Source of the DNA: Bacillus nitratireducens
GTDB lineage: Bacteria; Bacillota; Bacilli; Bacillales; Bacillaceae_G
Direction of reading: 5' to 3'
DNA length: 64,000 nucleotides
Assembly (NCBI RefSeq): GCF_001884135.1
Contig: NZ_MAOC01000004.1
Span: 62,001 to 126,000, forward strand
Each line of letters starts with the position of its first letter. Within the stretch, counting starts at the first letter, position 1. Made by a program: the position numbers and the translations under genes. The notes beneath the pieces were generated by a model. It ran no database searches. It was not told the DNA's origin and worked only from the letters and a program-made list of their open reading frames with translations. Shown one piece after another: positions 59,648-64,000 of the stretch.

Positions 59648-59716
59648 AGTTGTTTTGTTTCCGGTTTGATCTTTTGGTCGCGACTCACATTGCGTGCGAG
59701 CCGCTTCCGCTTTTGA

Positions 59717-60535
59717 TCACGGGAAACGAGGGAATTGACCGAAGTCCGGACTGCGTTTTTCTTTGAACGCGTCGCGACCTTCTTTTGCTTCGTCAGTTGT
59801 ATAGTACAATAACGTTGCATCTCCAGCTAGTTGTTGAATACCAGCTAGACCGTCTGTGTCTGCGTTGAATGCAGCTTTTAGGAAACGAAGTGCCATTGGG
59901 CTGTTTGCTAAGATTTCTTGTGCCCATTGTACTGTTTCTGCTTCAAGCTCTTCTAATGGTACTACTGTGTTTACTAAGCCCATATCAAGCGCTTCTTGTG
60001 CGCTGTATTGACGGCATAGGTACCAAATTTCGCGAGCTTTCTTGTGGCCTACCATACGAGCTAAGTAACCAGCTCCGTATCCACCGTCAAAGCTTCCTAC
60101 TTTAGGACCAGTTTGTCCGAATACAGCGTTGTCTGCAGCGATTGTTAAGTCACATACGATATGAAGTACGTGTCCACCACCGATTGCATAACCTGCTACC
60201 ATTGCGATAACTGGTTTAGGAATTGCGCGAATTAGACGTTGTAAGTCTAATACGTTTAAACGAGGGATTTGGTCGTCACCTACATATCCACCATGACCGC
60301 GAACTTTTTGGTCGCCGCCAGAACAGAATGCACGTCCACCTTCACCTGTTAAAATGATAACGCCAACATTTGTATCATCACGAGCGTGTGCAAAAGCATT
60401 GATTAACTCCATTACCGTTTTAGGACGGAATGCGTTATGTACTTCAGGGCGGTTAATCGAAATCTTTGCGATACCATTGTATGTTGAATAAATAATATCT
60501 TCGTAATTGCCTTCTTTTACCCATTCAATAGCCAT
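59717..60535 (-). CDS. menB: 1,4-Dihydroxy-2-naphthoyl-CoA synthase
   Basis: A 272-residue crotonase-fold enzyme that closes the naphthoate ring from OSB-CoA. Motifs are [14 protein letters not shown] (about residue 67), [20 protein letters not shown] and [14 protein letters not shown], with the C-terminal [12 protein letters not shown] typical of MenB. An AGGAGGTAATAGT-type site precedes the ATG. It is about 68 bases after menH. Confidence 0.96.
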   Translation of the reverse strand: MAIEWVKEGNYEDIIYSTYNGIAKISINRPEVHNAFRPKTVMELINAFAHARDDTNVGVIILTGEGGRAFCSGGDQKVRGHGGYVGDDQIPRLNVLDLQRLIRAIPKPVIAMVAGYAIGGGHVLHIVCDLTIAADNAVFGQTGPKVGSFDGGYGAGYLARMVGHKKAREIWYLCRQYSAQEALDMGLVNTVVPLEELEAETVQWAQEILANSPMALRFLKAAFNADTDGLAGIQQLAGDATLLYYTTDEAKEGRDAFKEKRSPDFGQFPRFP

Positions 60536-60603
60536 TACTATTACCTCCTTTTATATTTCTGATCTCCTCTATAAGTGCAACTTCCTTCTTGCTGAAAAAA
60601 GCA

Positions 60604-64000
<3,397 letters not shown>

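Noticed and set aside
59530-59820. Leftward frame bridging menB and menE
   Set aside because: It uses another frame of menB's end and runs through the intercistronic hairpin; no ribosome site.

Overview
This 64-kb window is chromosomal DNA of a low-GC, spore-forming Firmicute, almost certainly a member of the Bacillus cereus group (B. cereus, anthracis or thuringiensis). The evidence is strong AGGAGG-type ribosome sites, U-tract hairpin terminators, GerPF-like and YjcZ-like spore proteins, a sortase beside an LPNTA-anchored protein (the SrtC/BasI arrangement described in B. anthracis), Bce-type peptide-resistance ABC transporters, and a complete-looking menaquinone operon. I saw no rRNA, tRNA, CRISPR array or prophage.

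Layout. 1-9.9 kb: end of cydA, cydB, a spore-germination-like gene, a YdcF-type protein, a zinc-ribbon membrane protein, a YitT protein, then a leftward envelope-stress operon (PspA, DUF350, DUF4178, DUF4247) and a lipoprotein. 9.9-12.4 kb: a 2.45-kb insertion bounded by decayed IS3-family ends, carrying a WXG100-EndoU toxin and a probable immunity gene; it splits a transcription terminator and is flanked by a 3-bp duplication. 12.4-22.5 kb: feoA-feoB and an FeoB-associated Cys protein behind a Fur box, a TPP riboswitch with thiT, a sortase/LPNTA protein/two-component cluster, a purine phosphoribosyltransferase and a lipid-kinase-like gene. 22.5-25.4 kb: hypothetical genes and the broken tail of an Rpn-type nuclease.

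25.4-47.5 kb is a region rich in antimicrobial-peptide and membrane-stress genes. It holds two paralogous Bce-like ABC pairs, YxeA, an XRE regulator, a methyltransferase-DedA pair, an AraC-GyrI regulator, an ABC-2-like exporter, an ArsR/SdpI pair, and a Bce-type two-component system followed by three tandem BceB-like permeases that share one ATPase. Three promoters in this region carry the same three-repeat operator at identical spacing, which defines a probable local regulon.

47.5-54 kb: a YjcZ protein, then a leftward catabolic operon for an amino-sugar acid (amidohydrolase, DgaE-like ammonia lyase, KDPG-type aldolase, KDG-type kinase, GntR regulator, GntP permease). 54.2-57 kb: a VanR-VanS-VanY-like set. 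57-64 kb: the menaquinone operon in the order menF (cut by the window edge), menD, menH, menB, menE, menC, read leftward.

Four small open frames missing from standard size cut-offs are also proposed (25, 26, 59 and 23 codons). The most rewarding points are the terminator-splitting toxin insertion, the shared three-repeat operator, the one-ATPase/three-permease Bce module and the amino-sugar-acid operon.
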